64,000 nt of DNA from Prochlorococcus marinus bv. HNLC1 (GTDB taxonomy: Bacteria; Cyanobacteriota; Cyanobacteriia; PCC-6307; Cyanobiaceae). A program made the translations under genes and the position numbers. Location: the NCBI GenBank assembly GCA_000218705.1, contig GL947594.1, positions 262,586 to 326,585 on the forward strand. The letters are read 5' to 3'. The notes below the pieces were generated by a model that searched no databases, was not told where the DNA came from, and saw only the letters and a program-made list of their open reading frames with translations. Positions within the stretch are counted from its first letter, which is position 1; every line of letters begins with the position of its first letter. This document shows positions 26,671 to 35,566 of the stretch, piece after piece.

Positions 26671-26676
26671 ATTATA
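26671..26676 (-). promoter_or_regulatory. Perfect -10 element (TATAAT) upstream of the DUF4278 gene
   Basis: Minus-strand TATAAT in a gtttataatttt context would start transcription near 26664. No consensus -35 is seen at 17 bp. With the terminator at 26361-26385 this predicts an RNA of about 300 nt. The rest of the gap up to 26819 is AT-rich without another feature I can name. Confidence 0.5.
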
Positions 26677-26819
26677 AACTAGACTTTTTGTTGTTGTCCA
26701 TAAGATTAAATTTGAAATTAAAATTTAATATTTATTTAATTATTATTTTAAGTAAATTTTATTTATGTAAATGCATATTAAGGACTAACCTTAGTCATGT
26801 ATCGACAATTTTTTAAAGT

Positions 26820-27077
26820 ATGACAGGTTTTTTATATTTTTTAGGAAATACCCTTAGATGGCCAGCTCTCAAGCCTAAAGAATTTTTCTCACTGCATGCA
26901 TATTTAATAACAATATATTTAATAAGCTTTATTTTAAGCAAAAACGGTGTCAGTTTATCTAATTTAGTTTTTACATTAGGTATATTAGCTCCTCTTCTTA
27001 TAGCTATTGGCCAAGGATTACCTATTGATTGCTTAGATTACAAAACTGCTTTAAACAAAGAATTAAAGGGAGAGTAA
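26820..27077 (+). CDS. Small membrane protein (85 aa), unrecognised
   Basis: This 85-residue protein has two likely membrane helices, about residues 24-40 (AYLITIYLISFILSK) and 48-66 (NLVFTLGILAPLLIAIG), joined by a short turn. The N-terminus, GNTLRWPALKPKEFFSLHA, could lie along the membrane. The end is polar. It has no catalytic motif. It converges on the nfu gene, whose stop is 9 bp away. I do not recognise the family. Confidence 0.65.
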   Translation: MTGFLYFLGNTLRWPALKPKEFFSLHAYLITIYLISFILSKNGVSLSNLVFTLGILAPLLIAIGQGLPIDCLDYKTALNKELKGE

Positions 27078-27086
27078 GTTTTAATT

Positions 27087-27332
27087 TTATAAAACTTGAA
27101 CAACTTCGCTGATCTCTGGAATCATTTCTTTTAGCTTTCTTTCAATACCCATTTTTAAAGTCATTGTGCTACTGGGACAGCTTCCACAGGCCCCTTGAAG
27201 TCTCACCTTAACAATTGGACCGTCAATTTCAGCTATCTCTACATTTCCACCGTCAGAAATTAAAAATGGTCTAAGTTCATCAAGAACTTTTTCTACGTTT
27301 TCATTTGTTAATGGAAGAGTCTCAGTGCTCAT
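27087..27332 (-). CDS. nfuA: Nfu-type iron-sulfur scaffold protein
   Basis: This 81-residue NifU C-terminal-domain protein assembles or carries [4Fe-4S] clusters. It shows [16 protein letters not shown] and the cluster motif [18 protein letters not shown] with C49 and C52, then the helix [12 protein letters not shown]. This single-domain form is the main cyanobacterial Nfu and is linked to photosystem I cluster delivery in related species. It diverges from mqo, with 74 bp between the starts. Confidence 0.94.
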   Translation of the reverse strand: MSTETLPLTNENVEKVLDELRPFLISDGGNVEIAEIDGPIVKVRLQGACGSCPSSTMTLKMGIERKLKEMIPEISEVVQVL

Positions 27333-27406
27333 AAAATTTACAATATCTTATTGTTAGACTAGAAAAGAATTTAATTCTTTGCAAAAAAGAATAATGATTT
27401 TTTAAA

Positions 27407-28879
27407 GTGACTAATCTTCAAAAGAACACTTCTGATTACGATGCCATATTTGTTGGCGCGGGAATAATGAGTGCAACTTTGGCGATTTTACTTACAGAAA
27501 TATATCCAGATATAAATATCCTTATATTAGAAAAGCTTGATAGTGCAGGTAAAGAAAGTACTAGTGCATTTAATAACGCGGGAACTGGCCATGCTGCTAA
27601 TTGCGAATTAAACTATACACCGATAAATAATGAAGGTGAAATTGAATTCAAAAAGGCTTTGTCAATAAATAATTCATTTGAAAAATCGTTAGAACTATGG
27701 GCATCTTTATATGAGAAAGGCAAAATAGATTGTAAGAAATTTTTAAGATTTACACCGCATATTAGTTTTGTAAGTGGAGAGGAAGATTTCAATTTTTTAG
27801 AGAAAAGATATCAGTTACTTTCCAAGTTTAATGAGTTTAAAGATATGGAATTCTCATCTAATTTTTCTGAAATTTCCTCTTGGGCTCCACTTATAACTAA
27901 AAATAGAAATAAAAATATAAAAATTGCTGCAACTAGAGTTAAAAGAGGAACTGATATAGATTTTGGAGCATTAACCAATGAATATTTAAAGTATCTTGTT
28001 AAAAATAAAAATGTAGAATTAAACTATCTAACTGAGGTCTTTGATTTAAATAAGCTTGATAATAATAATTGGTCAGTACATTTGAAAAAAGATGGTAAGA
28101 GAAAAACTCTTGTTGCTAAATATATCTTTCTGGGTGCTGGTGGAAAATCTATAACTCTCCTTCAAAAATCAAAAATTCCAGAAGGTAAGTTATTTGGAGG
28201 TTTCCCTGTGAGTGGTAAATGGCTTATTTGCGAAAATAATGAATTGACAACACAGCATAATGCCAAAGTTTATGGAAAGGCGGCTATAGGATCACCACCA
28301 ATGTCAGTTCCACATTTAGATGCAAGATGGATAAATGGGAAAAAATATCTATTGTTTGGTCCATTTGCAGGTTCTACTACAAAATTCTTGAAGGAAGGTT
28401 CAGTTTTTGATTTTTTTAATTCTCTAAAAATTAATAATATTCTTCCTGCTGTTGATGTTGGATTTAAAAATTTGGATTTAATTAAGTATCTTATTTCTCA
28501 ATCCATACAAAATCATTCATCTAGAATTAAAAGTCTAAAAAAAATGATGCCCTCAGCTAATTCAAATGATTGGTACTTAAAAAATGCTGGACAACGTGTT
28601 CAGATTATTAAAAAAACTCAAAAGGGTGGCGTCTTAAAATTTGGTACCGAGATTATTAATTCTTCAGATGGTTCTCTCTCTGCATTATTGGGAGCTTCAC
28701 CTGGCGCGAGTACAGCTGTTAATATTATGACTGAAGTTTTAAGAAATTCTTGTTTTTTAAAAGATGATAAAGAGTTTTTTGAAAAACAAATTTCAAATTT
28801 GATAACACCAGATTGTAAATATCAAGAAAATATTAAAAGTAGGAATAATGCAATTCTAGGTTTCCATCAATTTACTTAA
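27407..28879 (+). CDS. mqo: Malate:quinone oxidoreductase
   Basis: This FAD-dependent peripheral membrane enzyme oxidises malate to oxaloacetate and reduces quinone. The 490-residue protein starts from GTG at 27407. It has the FAD-binding start [39 protein letters not shown], the long segment [34 protein letters not shown] and [19 protein letters not shown] near the C-terminus. Length is normal. It probably bypasses the NAD-linked malate dehydrogenase and feeds the shared thylakoid quinone pool. Confidence 0.94.
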   Translation: MTNLQKNTSDYDAIFVGAGIMSATLAILLTEIYPDINILILEKLDSAGKESTSAFNNAGTGHAANCELNYTPINNEGEIEFKKALSINNSFEKSLELWASLYEKGKIDCKKFLRFTPHISFVSGEEDFNFLEKRYQLLSKFNEFKDMEFSSNFSEISSWAPLITKNRNKNIKIAATRVKRGTDIDFGALTNEYLKYLVKNKNVELNYLTEVFDLNKLDNNNWSVHLKKDGKRKTLVAKYIFLGAGGKSITLLQKSKIPEGKLFGGFPVSGKWLICENNELTTQHNAKVYGKAAIGSPPMSVPHLDARWINGKKYLLFGPFAGSTTKFLKEGSVFDFFNSLKINNILPAVDVGFKNLDLIKYLISQSIQNHSSRIKSLKKMMPSANSNDWYLKNAGQRVQIIKKTQKGGVLKFGTEIINSSDGSLSALLGASPGASTAVNIMTEVLRNSCFLKDDKEFFEKQISNLITPDCKYQENIKSRNNAILGFHQFT

Positions 28880-28924
28880 TTAGCTAATATTTAAATAAAT
28901 AAATAAATGTTTAATTAGATTTAT

Positions 28925-30733
28925 ATGACTGATGTACCAGTATCAAAATTAAGAAATTTTTGCATAATAGCTCATATAGATCATGGTAAATCAACTCTTG
29001 CAGATAGATTACTTCAAGATACTGGAACGGTTTCTCAAAGAGATATGCAAGAACAATTTCTAGATAGTATGGATCTTGAAAGAGAAAGGGGAATTACTAT
29101 TAAATTACAAGCTGCAAGAATGAAATATAAAGCTAAAGATAATGAAGAGTATGTTTTAAATTTAATTGATACTCCTGGTCATGTAGATTTTTCTTATGAA
29201 GTCAGTAGATCATTGCAAGCCTGCGAAGGCGCTTTGCTGGTTGTTGATGCAAGTCAAGGAGTTGAAGCTCAAACTTTGGCAAATGTTTATCTTGCAATTG
29301 AAAACAATCTAGAAATTATTCCTGTTTTAAATAAAGTTGATTTACCTGGAGCTGAACCTGAAAAAATAAAAAGAGAAATTGAAGAAATTATTGGTTTGGA
29401 TACATCTAATGCTATTTATTGCTCAGCAAAAACAGGTATTGGTATTCAAGATATACTTGAGACTATTGTTAAAGATATTCCTGCACCAGAAGATAATACT
29501 AATAAAAAAACGAAAGCTCTTATTTTTGATTCATATTACGACCCTTATAGAGGAGTGGTTGTTTATTTTAGAGTCGTATCTGGAAAAATATCATTGAAAG
29601 ATAAAATTCTCCTAATGGCTAGTAATAAATTTTATGAATTAGATGAGATTGGAATCATGGCTCCTGATCAGCAAAAAGTTAATGATTTGCATGCTGGAGA
29701 AGTTGGTTATCTAGCCGCATCAATTAAATCTGTTGCTGATGCAAGAGTGGGAGATACAGTGACGCTATTTAATGAGCCTGCTAAAGAAGCTTTGCCAGGA
29801 TATAAAGAGGCAAGTCCTATGGTCTTTTGCGGATTGTTTCCTACTGATGCAGATCAATATCCTGATTTAAGGGAATCCTTAGAAAAATTACAGTTATCAG
29901 ATGCTGCTTTGAAATATGAACCTGAAACTAGCAGTGCCATGGGTTTTGGATTTAGATGTGGTTTTTTGGGATTACTTCATATGGAAATTGTTCAAGAAAG
30001 GTTAGAAAGAGAATATGATTTAGATTTAATTGTTACGGCTCCTTCTGTTATTTATAAAGTAAATCTTAATGAAGGTAATCATATTCTTGTTGATAATCCA
30101 TCAACTATCCCTGATCCTCAATCTAGAGAATCAATAGAGGAGCCTTATGTAAAGATGGAGATTTATGCGCCAAATGAGTTTAATGGAACATTGATGGGAT
30201 TATGCCAAGAAAGAAGAGGCCTTTTTGTTGATATGAAATATATCACGACTGATCGAGTTACTTTGATTTATGAAATTCCACTCGCTGAGGTGGTTACTGA
30301 CTTTTTTGATCAAATGAAAAGCAGAACACAAGGTTATGCTTCAATGGAATATCATTTGATTGGTTATAGAAAAAATGATCTTGTAAGACTTGATGTACTT
30401 ATAAATTCTGAAAGAGCTGACCCACTTACATCAATTGTTCATAAAGATAAAGCTTATGGAATTGGAAGGGGTTTAGTAGAGAAGTTAAAAGATCTCATCC
30501 CAAAACAACAATTCAAAATACCAATTCAAGCATCAATTGGAAGTAGAGTAATTGCGAGTGAAAGTATTAGTGCTTTAAGAAAGGATGTTCTTTCAAAATG
30601 TTATGGTGGCGATATCTCAAGAAAGAAAAAATTATTAAAAAAACAAGCAAAAGGGAAAAAAAGGATGAAAGCAATGGGTAAGGTAGATGTTCCCCAAGAA
30701 GCTTTTATGGCTGTCTTAAAATTAAATCAATAA
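28925..30733 (+). CDS. lepA: Elongation factor 4 (LepA)
   Basis: LepA is a translational GTPase acting on stalled or maturing ribosomes. The 602-residue protein has the G1 motif [58 protein letters not shown] and [12 protein letters not shown], then the LepA-specific domains with [10 protein letters not shown] at the end. It stands alone, 46 bp after mqo. An 80-bp gap follows. The assignment is certain. Confidence 0.97.
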   Translation: MTDVPVSKLRNFCIIAHIDHGKSTLADRLLQDTGTVSQRDMQEQFLDSMDLERERGITIKLQAARMKYKAKDNEEYVLNLIDTPGHVDFSYEVSRSLQACEGALLVVDASQGVEAQTLANVYLAIENNLEIIPVLNKVDLPGAEPEKIKREIEEIIGLDTSNAIYCSAKTGIGIQDILETIVKDIPAPEDNTNKKTKALIFDSYYDPYRGVVVYFRVVSGKISLKDKILLMASNKFYELDEIGIMAPDQQKVNDLHAGEVGYLAASIKSVADARVGDTVTLFNEPAKEALPGYKEASPMVFCGLFPTDADQYPDLRESLEKLQLSDAALKYEPETSSAMGFGFRCGFLGLLHMEIVQERLEREYDLDLIVTAPSVIYKVNLNEGNHILVDNPSTIPDPQSRESIEEPYVKMEIYAPNEFNGTLMGLCQERRGLFVDMKYITTDRVTLIYEIPLAEVVTDFFDQMKSRTQGYASMEYHLIGYRKNDLVRLDVLINSERADPLTSIVHKDKAYGIGRGLVEKLKDLIPKQQFKIPIQASIGSRVIASESISALRKDVLSKCYGGDISRKKKLLKKQAKGKKRMKAMGKVDVPQEAFMAVLKLNQ

Positions 30734-30811
30734 TAGATTTTTATTTAATACAAAAAAACTTTTTTATCTTAAAAGTTGTAGTTATATTGATATTAATATT
30801 CAAAATAAGTT

Positions 30812-31648
30812 TTGATTGAATCAAATGTAAAGGATGATATTTCAAAAAATATTAGAAAAACTGGTTTTATCATATTAAGTTTTTATATCATTGCAGTATT
30901 TTTCATGCTGTTTTTTGATTCCTTTAATTTACTTGATTTTTCAGAAACAGCTTTGAATAATCAAATATATGCTCCACCTTCAATCAGTCATTTATGTGGA
31001 ACAGATAGATTGGGTAGGGATGTTTGCTTAAGAACTTTACAAGGATCAACTATCGCATTTGAAGTAGTATTTTTATCCTTATTTTTCTCACTCTTGGTTG
31101 GTTTGCCCTTGGGATTAATAAGTGGCTATTTCGGCGGATATATAGATAAATTTTTATCTCTTATAATGGATACAATTTTTTCAATACCAGTTATTTTATT
31201 ATCAGTAGTAATAGCTTTTATTTTAGGAAGAGGGGTAATAAATGCTGCGTTTGCTTTATGTATTGTTTATTCTCCTCAATACTTTAGGCTAATTAGAAAT
31301 CAAACTCTTTTAATAAAGTCAGAAAATTATGTTGAGGCCGCTAATATCTCTGGAGTTAGTACCATGACGGTGATTATCAAATATATATTCCCAAATGTTA
31401 TTACTCCTTTACCTGTCTTATTAACATTAAATGCAGCAGATTCAGTACTTGTCCTTGGGAGCTTAGGCTTTTTGGGATTAGGTGTCCCAGCTAATGTACC
31501 AGAATGGGGTAGTGATTTAAATTTGGCTCTCACAGCATTACCAACAGGAATTTGGTGGACAGCTTTATACCCTGGCTTCGCTATGTTTTTTCTCGTTTTA
31601 GCATTATCTTTCATTGGAGAAGATTTAGAAGAAAGCTTTAATAAATAA
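30812..31648 (+). CDS. ABC transporter permease, dipeptide/oligopeptide (DppC/OppC) type
   Basis: This 278-residue inner-membrane permease has the N-terminal pattern of OppC/DppC proteins: one helix near 20-38, then HLCGTDRLGRDVCLRTLQGS, then five helices. The cytoplasmic EAA loop reads YVEAANISGVSTMTVIIKYIFPNVI in two overlapping parts. A late GSDLNLAL and GIWWTALYPG match the family. The start is TTG at 30812. The matching DppB permease, ATPases and binding protein are not in the window, so the full transporter must be assembled from distant genes. The substrate is uncertain (peptides, nickel or others). Confidence 0.85.
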   Translation: MIESNVKDDISKNIRKTGFIILSFYIIAVFFMLFFDSFNLLDFSETALNNQIYAPPSISHLCGTDRLGRDVCLRTLQGSTIAFEVVFLSLFFSLLVGLPLGLISGYFGGYIDKFLSLIMDTIFSIPVILLSVVIAFILGRGVINAAFALCIVYSPQYFRLIRNQTLLIKSENYVEAANISGVSTMTVIIKYIFPNVITPLPVLLTLNAADSVLVLGSLGFLGLGVPANVPEWGSDLNLALTALPTGIWWTALYPGFAMFFLVLALSFIGEDLEESFNK

Positions 31649-31659
31649 TAAAAATTACT

Positions 31660-32319
31660 TTATTTGTAAATTTCTCCATCTTCATTAAGACAAGGATAAT
31701 CTTTATTTGATTTTTTATAAGAATCAATAAGTTCTGGATAGGTCCATTCAAATAAAGTCTTTTTATATTCCTTCTGATTTAACCCTTCTCCTTCAAAGGG
31801 TATTAAATTCTTATTTTTTCTTTGGCGTATTGCCTCGAAAAGTAAAATAGCACCAGCGACTGAAACATTAAGGGATTGAACCATTCCGTTCATTGGGATA
31901 TAAATTGATTCGTCAACTTGGGCAATTAATTCTTTGCTTAAACCCCACTTCTCAGCCCCTAGTACAAAACAAGTATTTTTTGTAAAATCTAAATCTCGAT
32001 AATCAATAGAATTTTCATTTAAAGATGTTCCATATAATTTGAAACCTTCCTTTCTCAATGTATTTGTTGCTTTCGAATAGGATTCATGGTTTCTTAATTT
32101 CACCCATTTTTGACTTCCTTGAGCAGTGCTGTTAAATGTTTTTACTTTACTATTATCACAAATAAAATTAGCTTGAAATACTCCAGCTGCATCACAAGTC
32201 CTAATTATCGCAGAGAGATTATGCGGTTTATTAACACCTTCTATAAGAACAGTTAAATCTCCCATCCTGGAATTTAAAACATTTTTTATTCTTTGAAATC
32301 TTCTAGGCAAAACTGACAT
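31660..32319 (-). CDS. trmH: tRNA (guanosine-18 2'-O) methyltransferase, SpoU/TrmH type
   Basis: This SPOUT-fold enzyme methylates the ribose of G18 in the D loop of tRNAs. The 219-residue protein shows the three family motifs: NLSAIIRTCDAAGVFQANF, FVLGAEKWGLSKELI, and YIPMNGMVQSLNVSVAGAIL near residue 150. The short C-terminal tail is typical of TrmH. It is convergent with the permease gene, 11 bp between stops. Confidence 0.93.
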   Translation of the reverse strand: MSVLPRRFQRIKNVLNSRMGDLTVLIEGVNKPHNLSAIIRTCDAAGVFQANFICDNSKVKTFNSTAQGSQKWVKLRNHESYSKATNTLRKEGFKLYGTSLNENSIDYRDLDFTKNTCFVLGAEKWGLSKELIAQVDESIYIPMNGMVQSLNVSVAGAILLFEAIRQRKNKNLIPFEGEGLNQKEYKKTLFEWTYPELIDSYKKSNKDYPCLNEDGEIYK

Positions 32320-32435
32320 TTATTCCCTTTAACGTGTAAAAATATTATATTCTTTAAAAGAGATTCATATAATAAAAATTATTTTGAGTAAATGAATATT
32401 TAAATTATTTTGAAGTTTAGGTGATTATAGTGTTC

Positions 32436-32441
32436 TATAAT
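32436..32441 (+). promoter_or_regulatory. Candidate -10 element for the 67-aa gene
   Basis: A perfect TATAAT lies 28 bp before the ATG at 32469, implying a leader of about 20 nt. TTGAAG at 32410 is a possible -35 but the spacing of 20 bp is long. Confidence 0.4.
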
Positions 32442-32468
32442 TATTATTTAAATCAATATTAAAGATAA

Positions 32469-32672
32469 ATGGCTTACATTGAATGGGACTATACAGTAAT
32501 TACAAGTATGGTTGAAAATCAGGGTTGGTCACTACCTGATAAAAATACTGAAGATTGGGATAAATTTAATGATGAATTAGGAGAATGTATGAGGAAAGTA
32601 GGAATAGTTTTTGAAAAATATTGTGATTTTAAGCCAGATATTGGAGAGGGTGTGCACCTTTTAGATGAGTAA
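32469..32672 (+). CDS. Small acidic hypothetical protein (67 aa)
   Basis: This 67-residue, strongly acidic soluble protein (MAYIEWDYTVITSM, then WDKFNDELGECMRKV and CDFKPDIGEGVHLLDE) has two cysteines and no membrane segment. It is bracketed by a TATAAT at 32436 and an inverted repeat at 32679-32708, so it probably forms its own short transcript. I cannot name the family. Confidence 0.65.
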   Translation: MAYIEWDYTVITSMVENQGWSLPDKNTEDWDKFNDELGECMRKVGIVFEKYCDFKPDIGEGVHLLDE

Positions 32673-32678
32673 TAGTTA

Positions 32679-32708
32679 AACCATTGATGTATCCCTTTAT
32701 CAATGGTT
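32679..32708 (+). terminator. Hairpin after the 67-aa gene, weak terminator
   Basis: A 10-bp perfect stem (aaccattgat / atcaatggtt) with a 10-nt loop begins 6 bp past the stop codon. The following bases (agtatttat) are only moderately T-rich, so termination may be inefficient. The rest of the gap up to 32883 is AT-rich; it contains a small palindrome aagctttataaagctt near 32760 and nothing else recognised. Confidence 0.5.
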
Positions 32709-32883
32709 AGTATTTATAAGTTAATGTAATTTTTTTTAAAATAAAAGGAAACAATATTAAAGCTTTATAAAGCTTATATTGAAAAAGATACAAGCTTTAA
32801 ATTTTAAATACAGGAATTTACAGGTATAAATTAAAGTATTTTCCACGAACTATTCACAATCTTTTTATATTTAAAATAAAAAT

Positions 32884-33276
32884 ATGAATTTCAAATTAAC
32901 TTTCTTGTATGATGGAGGCTGTCCTCTTTGTCTCAGAGAAACAAACTTCCTAAAGAAAAAAGATACAAAAAAATTTATAAACTTTGTAGATATTAGTAAC
33001 AATTATTTTCCTGAAAATTTTAAAAATATTTCATACAAACAAGCTATGGATAATCTTCATGGAATTCTTGGCAGTGGTGAAATTATCTTTGGTGTAGATG
33101 TTTTAGCATATTCATATGAATTAGTAGGACTTGGTTGGATTTATTTCCCAACAAAATTACCAATTCTTTCAAACTTCATAAGATTTTTATATAAATATTG
33201 GGCTAAATATAGATTGAAATTAACAGGTAGAGATAATTTAGAAAAAATATGTGAATCAAAATGCAACATTCAATAA
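32884..33276 (+). CDS. DCC family thiol-disulfide oxidoreductase-like protein (DUF393)
   Basis: This 130-residue thioredoxin-like protein has the DCC family start LTFLYDGGCPLCLRETNFLK, with CxxC at residues 13-16. It also has the downstream HGILGSGEIIFGVDVLAY and a hydrophobic stretch LGWIYFPTKLPILSNFIRFLY. Its role is not established for the family. It overlaps the following TIGR03643-type gene by 16 bp, making it the first gene of a photolyase cassette. It may give a redox or light-related function to that group, which is an inference. Confidence 0.82.
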   Translation: MNFKLTFLYDGGCPLCLRETNFLKKKDTKKFINFVDISNNYFPENFKNISYKQAMDNLHGILGSGEIIFGVDVLAYSYELVGLGWIYFPTKLPILSNFIRFLYKYWAKYRLKLTGRDNLEKICESKCNIQ

Positions 33277-33518
33277 TAAAAATGGATATTAAAGATATCG
33301 ATAGAATTATAGAAATGTGCTGGGAAGATAGAACTCCATTTGAATCTATAGAGTTTCAATTTGGATTAAAAGAAAAAGATGCAATTAAAATTATGAGAAA
33401 ACATTTAAAGAGAAAATCCTTTAAAGTTTGGAGAGAAAGAGTTAATGGTCGAAATACAAAACATATGAGATTAAAAGATTCTTCCAGATTTAAGTCAACT
33501 CATAAAAGAAAAATTTAA
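33261..33518 (+). CDS. TIGR03643-type small protein
   Basis: This 85-residue basic protein matches the pattern of the TIGR03643 (DUF2805-like) family: DIDRIIEMCWEDRTPFESIEF, QFGLKEKDAIKIMRKHL, KRKSFKVWRERVNGR and TKHMRLK. It looks helical, possibly a small DNA- or protein-binding unit. The ORF overlaps the end of the DCC gene by 16 bp; ATG 33273 (MDIKDIDR) would reduce the overlap to 4 bp and is the likelier start. The DUF2256 gene follows after 3 bp. The molecular function is unknown. Confidence 0.82.
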   Translation: MQHSIIKMDIKDIDRIIEMCWEDRTPFESIEFQFGLKEKDAIKIMRKHLKRKSFKVWRERVNGRNTKHMRLKDSSRFKSTHKRKI

Positions 33519-33521
33519 GTA

Positions 33522-33653
33522 GTGAAAAATTTACCAAATAAAATTTGTCCAGTTTGTAATAGATCATTTGATTGGAGAAAAAAATGGCATGATTGTTGGG
33601 ATGATGTTAAATATTGCTCGAACAGATGTAGAAAAAGGAAATCGAAAAAATGA
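33522..33653 (+). CDS. DUF2256 mini zinc-finger protein (43 aa)
   Basis: A very short GTG-started gene encodes a 43-residue protein with two CxxC-type pairs: [16 protein letters not shown] at residues 8-23 and [12 protein letters not shown] near 31-42, with a further Cys in HDCW. This is the DUF2256 pattern, a likely zinc finger. The stop overlaps the next ATG by 4 bp (ATGA), so translation is coupled to the photolyase-related gene. Conservation of both Cys pairs supports a real gene despite its size. Confidence 0.85.
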   Translation: MKNLPNKICPVCNRSFDWRKKWHDCWDDVKYCSNRCRKRKSKK

Positions 33654-35140
33654 AGCAAATATCTATAATTTTCCCTAATCAATTATTCGAATTGAGTCCC
33701 CTTATTAAATATGGTTGTGATATTTTAATGATTGAAGATTCTCTATTTTGGGGGAATGATAAATATTTTCAATTTAAAAATCATATCAATAAGATAATTT
33801 TCTTAAAAGCTAGTATGTATTCTTATAAAGAATATTTGGAAAAAAGTGGTCACAAGGTTATATATGCCGCAAATCAAAAAAACTTTTCAACCCAGGACTA
33901 TTTAGTAAAATATTTAAAACAAAATTATCAAATAATCAATGTTATTGAACCCCATGATTATTTAATTAAAAGAAGATTAAATAGATTTGTTAAAGAAAAA
34001 CGATTGGAAATTAATTATTTAGAATCACCAATGTTCCTTACAGATAATGAAATAATAAATAAGTTTAAAAATAATTCTAAGAAACCCTTAATGGGAAGAT
34101 TTTATGAGGATCAAAGGCGAAGCCAAAATATATTAATTAACGATGATGGATCACCTTATGGAGGCAAGTGGAGTTTTGATGAATTAAATAGAAAAAAAAT
34201 TCCAAAAAATATAGATATTCCAAATATAAATAAATTATCTAAAAATAAAATAGTCTTAGAATCTGAAAAATTAATTTTAAAAAGTGATATTAAATTTTTA
34301 GGATCAAATCAATACTTTTTTTATCCTACAAACTTTAAAGAAGCTAGAGAATGGTTGAATGACTTTTTGGAAGAAAGATTTTTTCTTTTTGGTGATTATG
34401 AAGATGCTATTAGCAAGAACGATAGTTTTTTATGGCATAGCCTTTTATCAATGTTGTTAAATGTTGGATTATTAACCCCTAGAGAGGTTATTGATAAGGC
34501 TATTAGTTTCAGTAAAGAGAATAATATTCCTTTGAATTCTTTAGAAGGTTTTATTAGACAAATTATTGGTTGGCGAGAATTTATAAATCTTATATATGAG
34601 AAGTATGGTGTGCAAATGAGAACTAGTAATTTCTGGAATTTTGAAAATAAAAAAATTCCTGATTCTTTTTATGATGGAACAACAGGAATTGAACCTGTTG
34701 ATAACGTAATAAAAAATATTTTGCAATTTGGATATTGTCATCATATAGAGAGATTAATGGTTCTAGGAAACTTTATGCTTTTATGTCGTATTCATCCTGA
34801 TGAAGTATATAAATGGTTTATGGAAATGTTTATTGATTCCTATGATTGGGTTATGGTCCCAAATGTTTATGGGATGAGTCAATTTAGCGATGGAGGTATA
34901 TTTTCTACAAAACCATATATCTCTGGTTCGAATTATGTTAAAAAGATGTCAAATTACAAAAATGATAGTTGGTGTATAATTTGGGATGGTTTATTTTGGA
35001 AATTTATTAGTGATAATAAAGCTTACTTTAGTAAACAATATAGATTATCAATGTTAACTAGAAACCTAGATAAAATGAAACCCGAGAAATTAAATAATCA
35101 TTTTGAAGTGGCAAATAAATTTTTAAATGAACTTAAGTGA
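33650..35140 (+). CDS. Photolyase/cryptochrome-related flavoprotein (COG3046, FeS-BCP relative)
   Basis: The 496-residue protein belongs to the deoxyribodipyrimidine-photolyase-related family, whose characterised members are bacterial (6-4) photolyases with FAD, a lumazine-type antenna and a [4Fe-4S] cluster. It starts [15 protein letters not shown] and shows [56 protein letters not shown] and [14 protein letters not shown]. In the region normally holding three clustered cysteine ligands, only C442 is present and the loop is short, so the Fe-S cluster is probably missing. DNA repair or photoreception is likely. It is the last gene of the cassette from 32884. Confidence 0.88.
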   Translation: MKQISIIFPNQLFELSPLIKYGCDILMIEDSLFWGNDKYFQFKNHINKIIFLKASMYSYKEYLEKSGHKVIYAANQKNFSTQDYLVKYLKQNYQIINVIEPHDYLIKRRLNRFVKEKRLEINYLESPMFLTDNEIINKFKNNSKKPLMGRFYEDQRRSQNILINDDGSPYGGKWSFDELNRKKIPKNIDIPNINKLSKNKIVLESEKLILKSDIKFLGSNQYFFYPTNFKEAREWLNDFLEERFFLFGDYEDAISKNDSFLWHSLLSMLLNVGLLTPREVIDKAISFSKENNIPLNSLEGFIRQIIGWREFINLIYEKYGVQMRTSNFWNFENKKIPDSFYDGTTGIEPVDNVIKNILQFGYCHHIERLMVLGNFMLLCRIHPDEVYKWFMEMFIDSYDWVMVPNVYGMSQFSDGGIFSTKPYISGSNYVKKMSNYKNDSWCIIWDGLFWKFISDNKAYFSKQYRLSMLTRNLDKMKPEKLNNHFEVANKFLNELK

Positions 35141-35376
35141 TAAAAATTATAAAAATCTTAAAAATTAAAACAATATAAGATTATTACGAAATATAACAAA
35201 AGGGTGTTATCTTAAAATTATATAAAAGACTTTTGTTTTATTTAAAGAACTTTCTAAGCTTTTAATCATTGTAAACAATGATTTCTAAAGTTTGGAAAAT
35301 TTACAAATTTGAAGTTCAAATTAATAAATCAATTTAGATTAAATATTGAATTTTAAAATTTTGCAACTATGATTTT
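35141..35376. other. Intergenic region with a hairpin
   Basis: This AT-rich gap after the photolyase gene holds a perfect inverted repeat aatcattgt-aa-acaatgatt (35264-35283) about 125 bp past the stop. It could serve as a transcript end or processing site, but there is no T tract directly after it. Nothing else is recognised before the small ORF at 35377. Confidence 0.4.
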
Positions 35377-35526
35377 ATGAAAAGAAATGCAAACAATTCC
35401 AACTTTAAATTGACTAGTGAAAAAATCCACTCACTAAATATTTATCTTTTTTTAGGTTTCAATTTAACTTTAGTTTCTGTCTTGGGTTTTATTTGGATGA
35501 AATCTTCTATTAATAATATTGTTTAA
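35377..35526 (+). CDS. Putative small membrane protein (49 aa)
   Basis: This short ATG-to-TAA frame of 49 codons lies in an otherwise empty 425-bp gap. The first 24 residues are polar and basic (MKRNANNSNFKLTSEKIHSL), followed by one membrane helix NIYLFLGFNLTLVSVLGFIW and a short tail. This arrangement is coherent for a single-pass small protein and unlikely to be random, but there is no clear Shine-Dalgarno site and no family is recognised. Confidence 0.5.
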   Translation: MKRNANNSNFKLTSEKIHSLNIYLFLGFNLTLVSVLGFIWMKSSINNIV

Positions 35527-35566
35527 AAATATTTTATTATCATATTAAAAGTAATAGAAAAATATT

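Noticed and set aside
32755-32775. Palindrome aagctttataaagctt taken as an operator
   Set aside because: A short AT-rich palindrome expected by chance; no promoter or divergent gene to support it.
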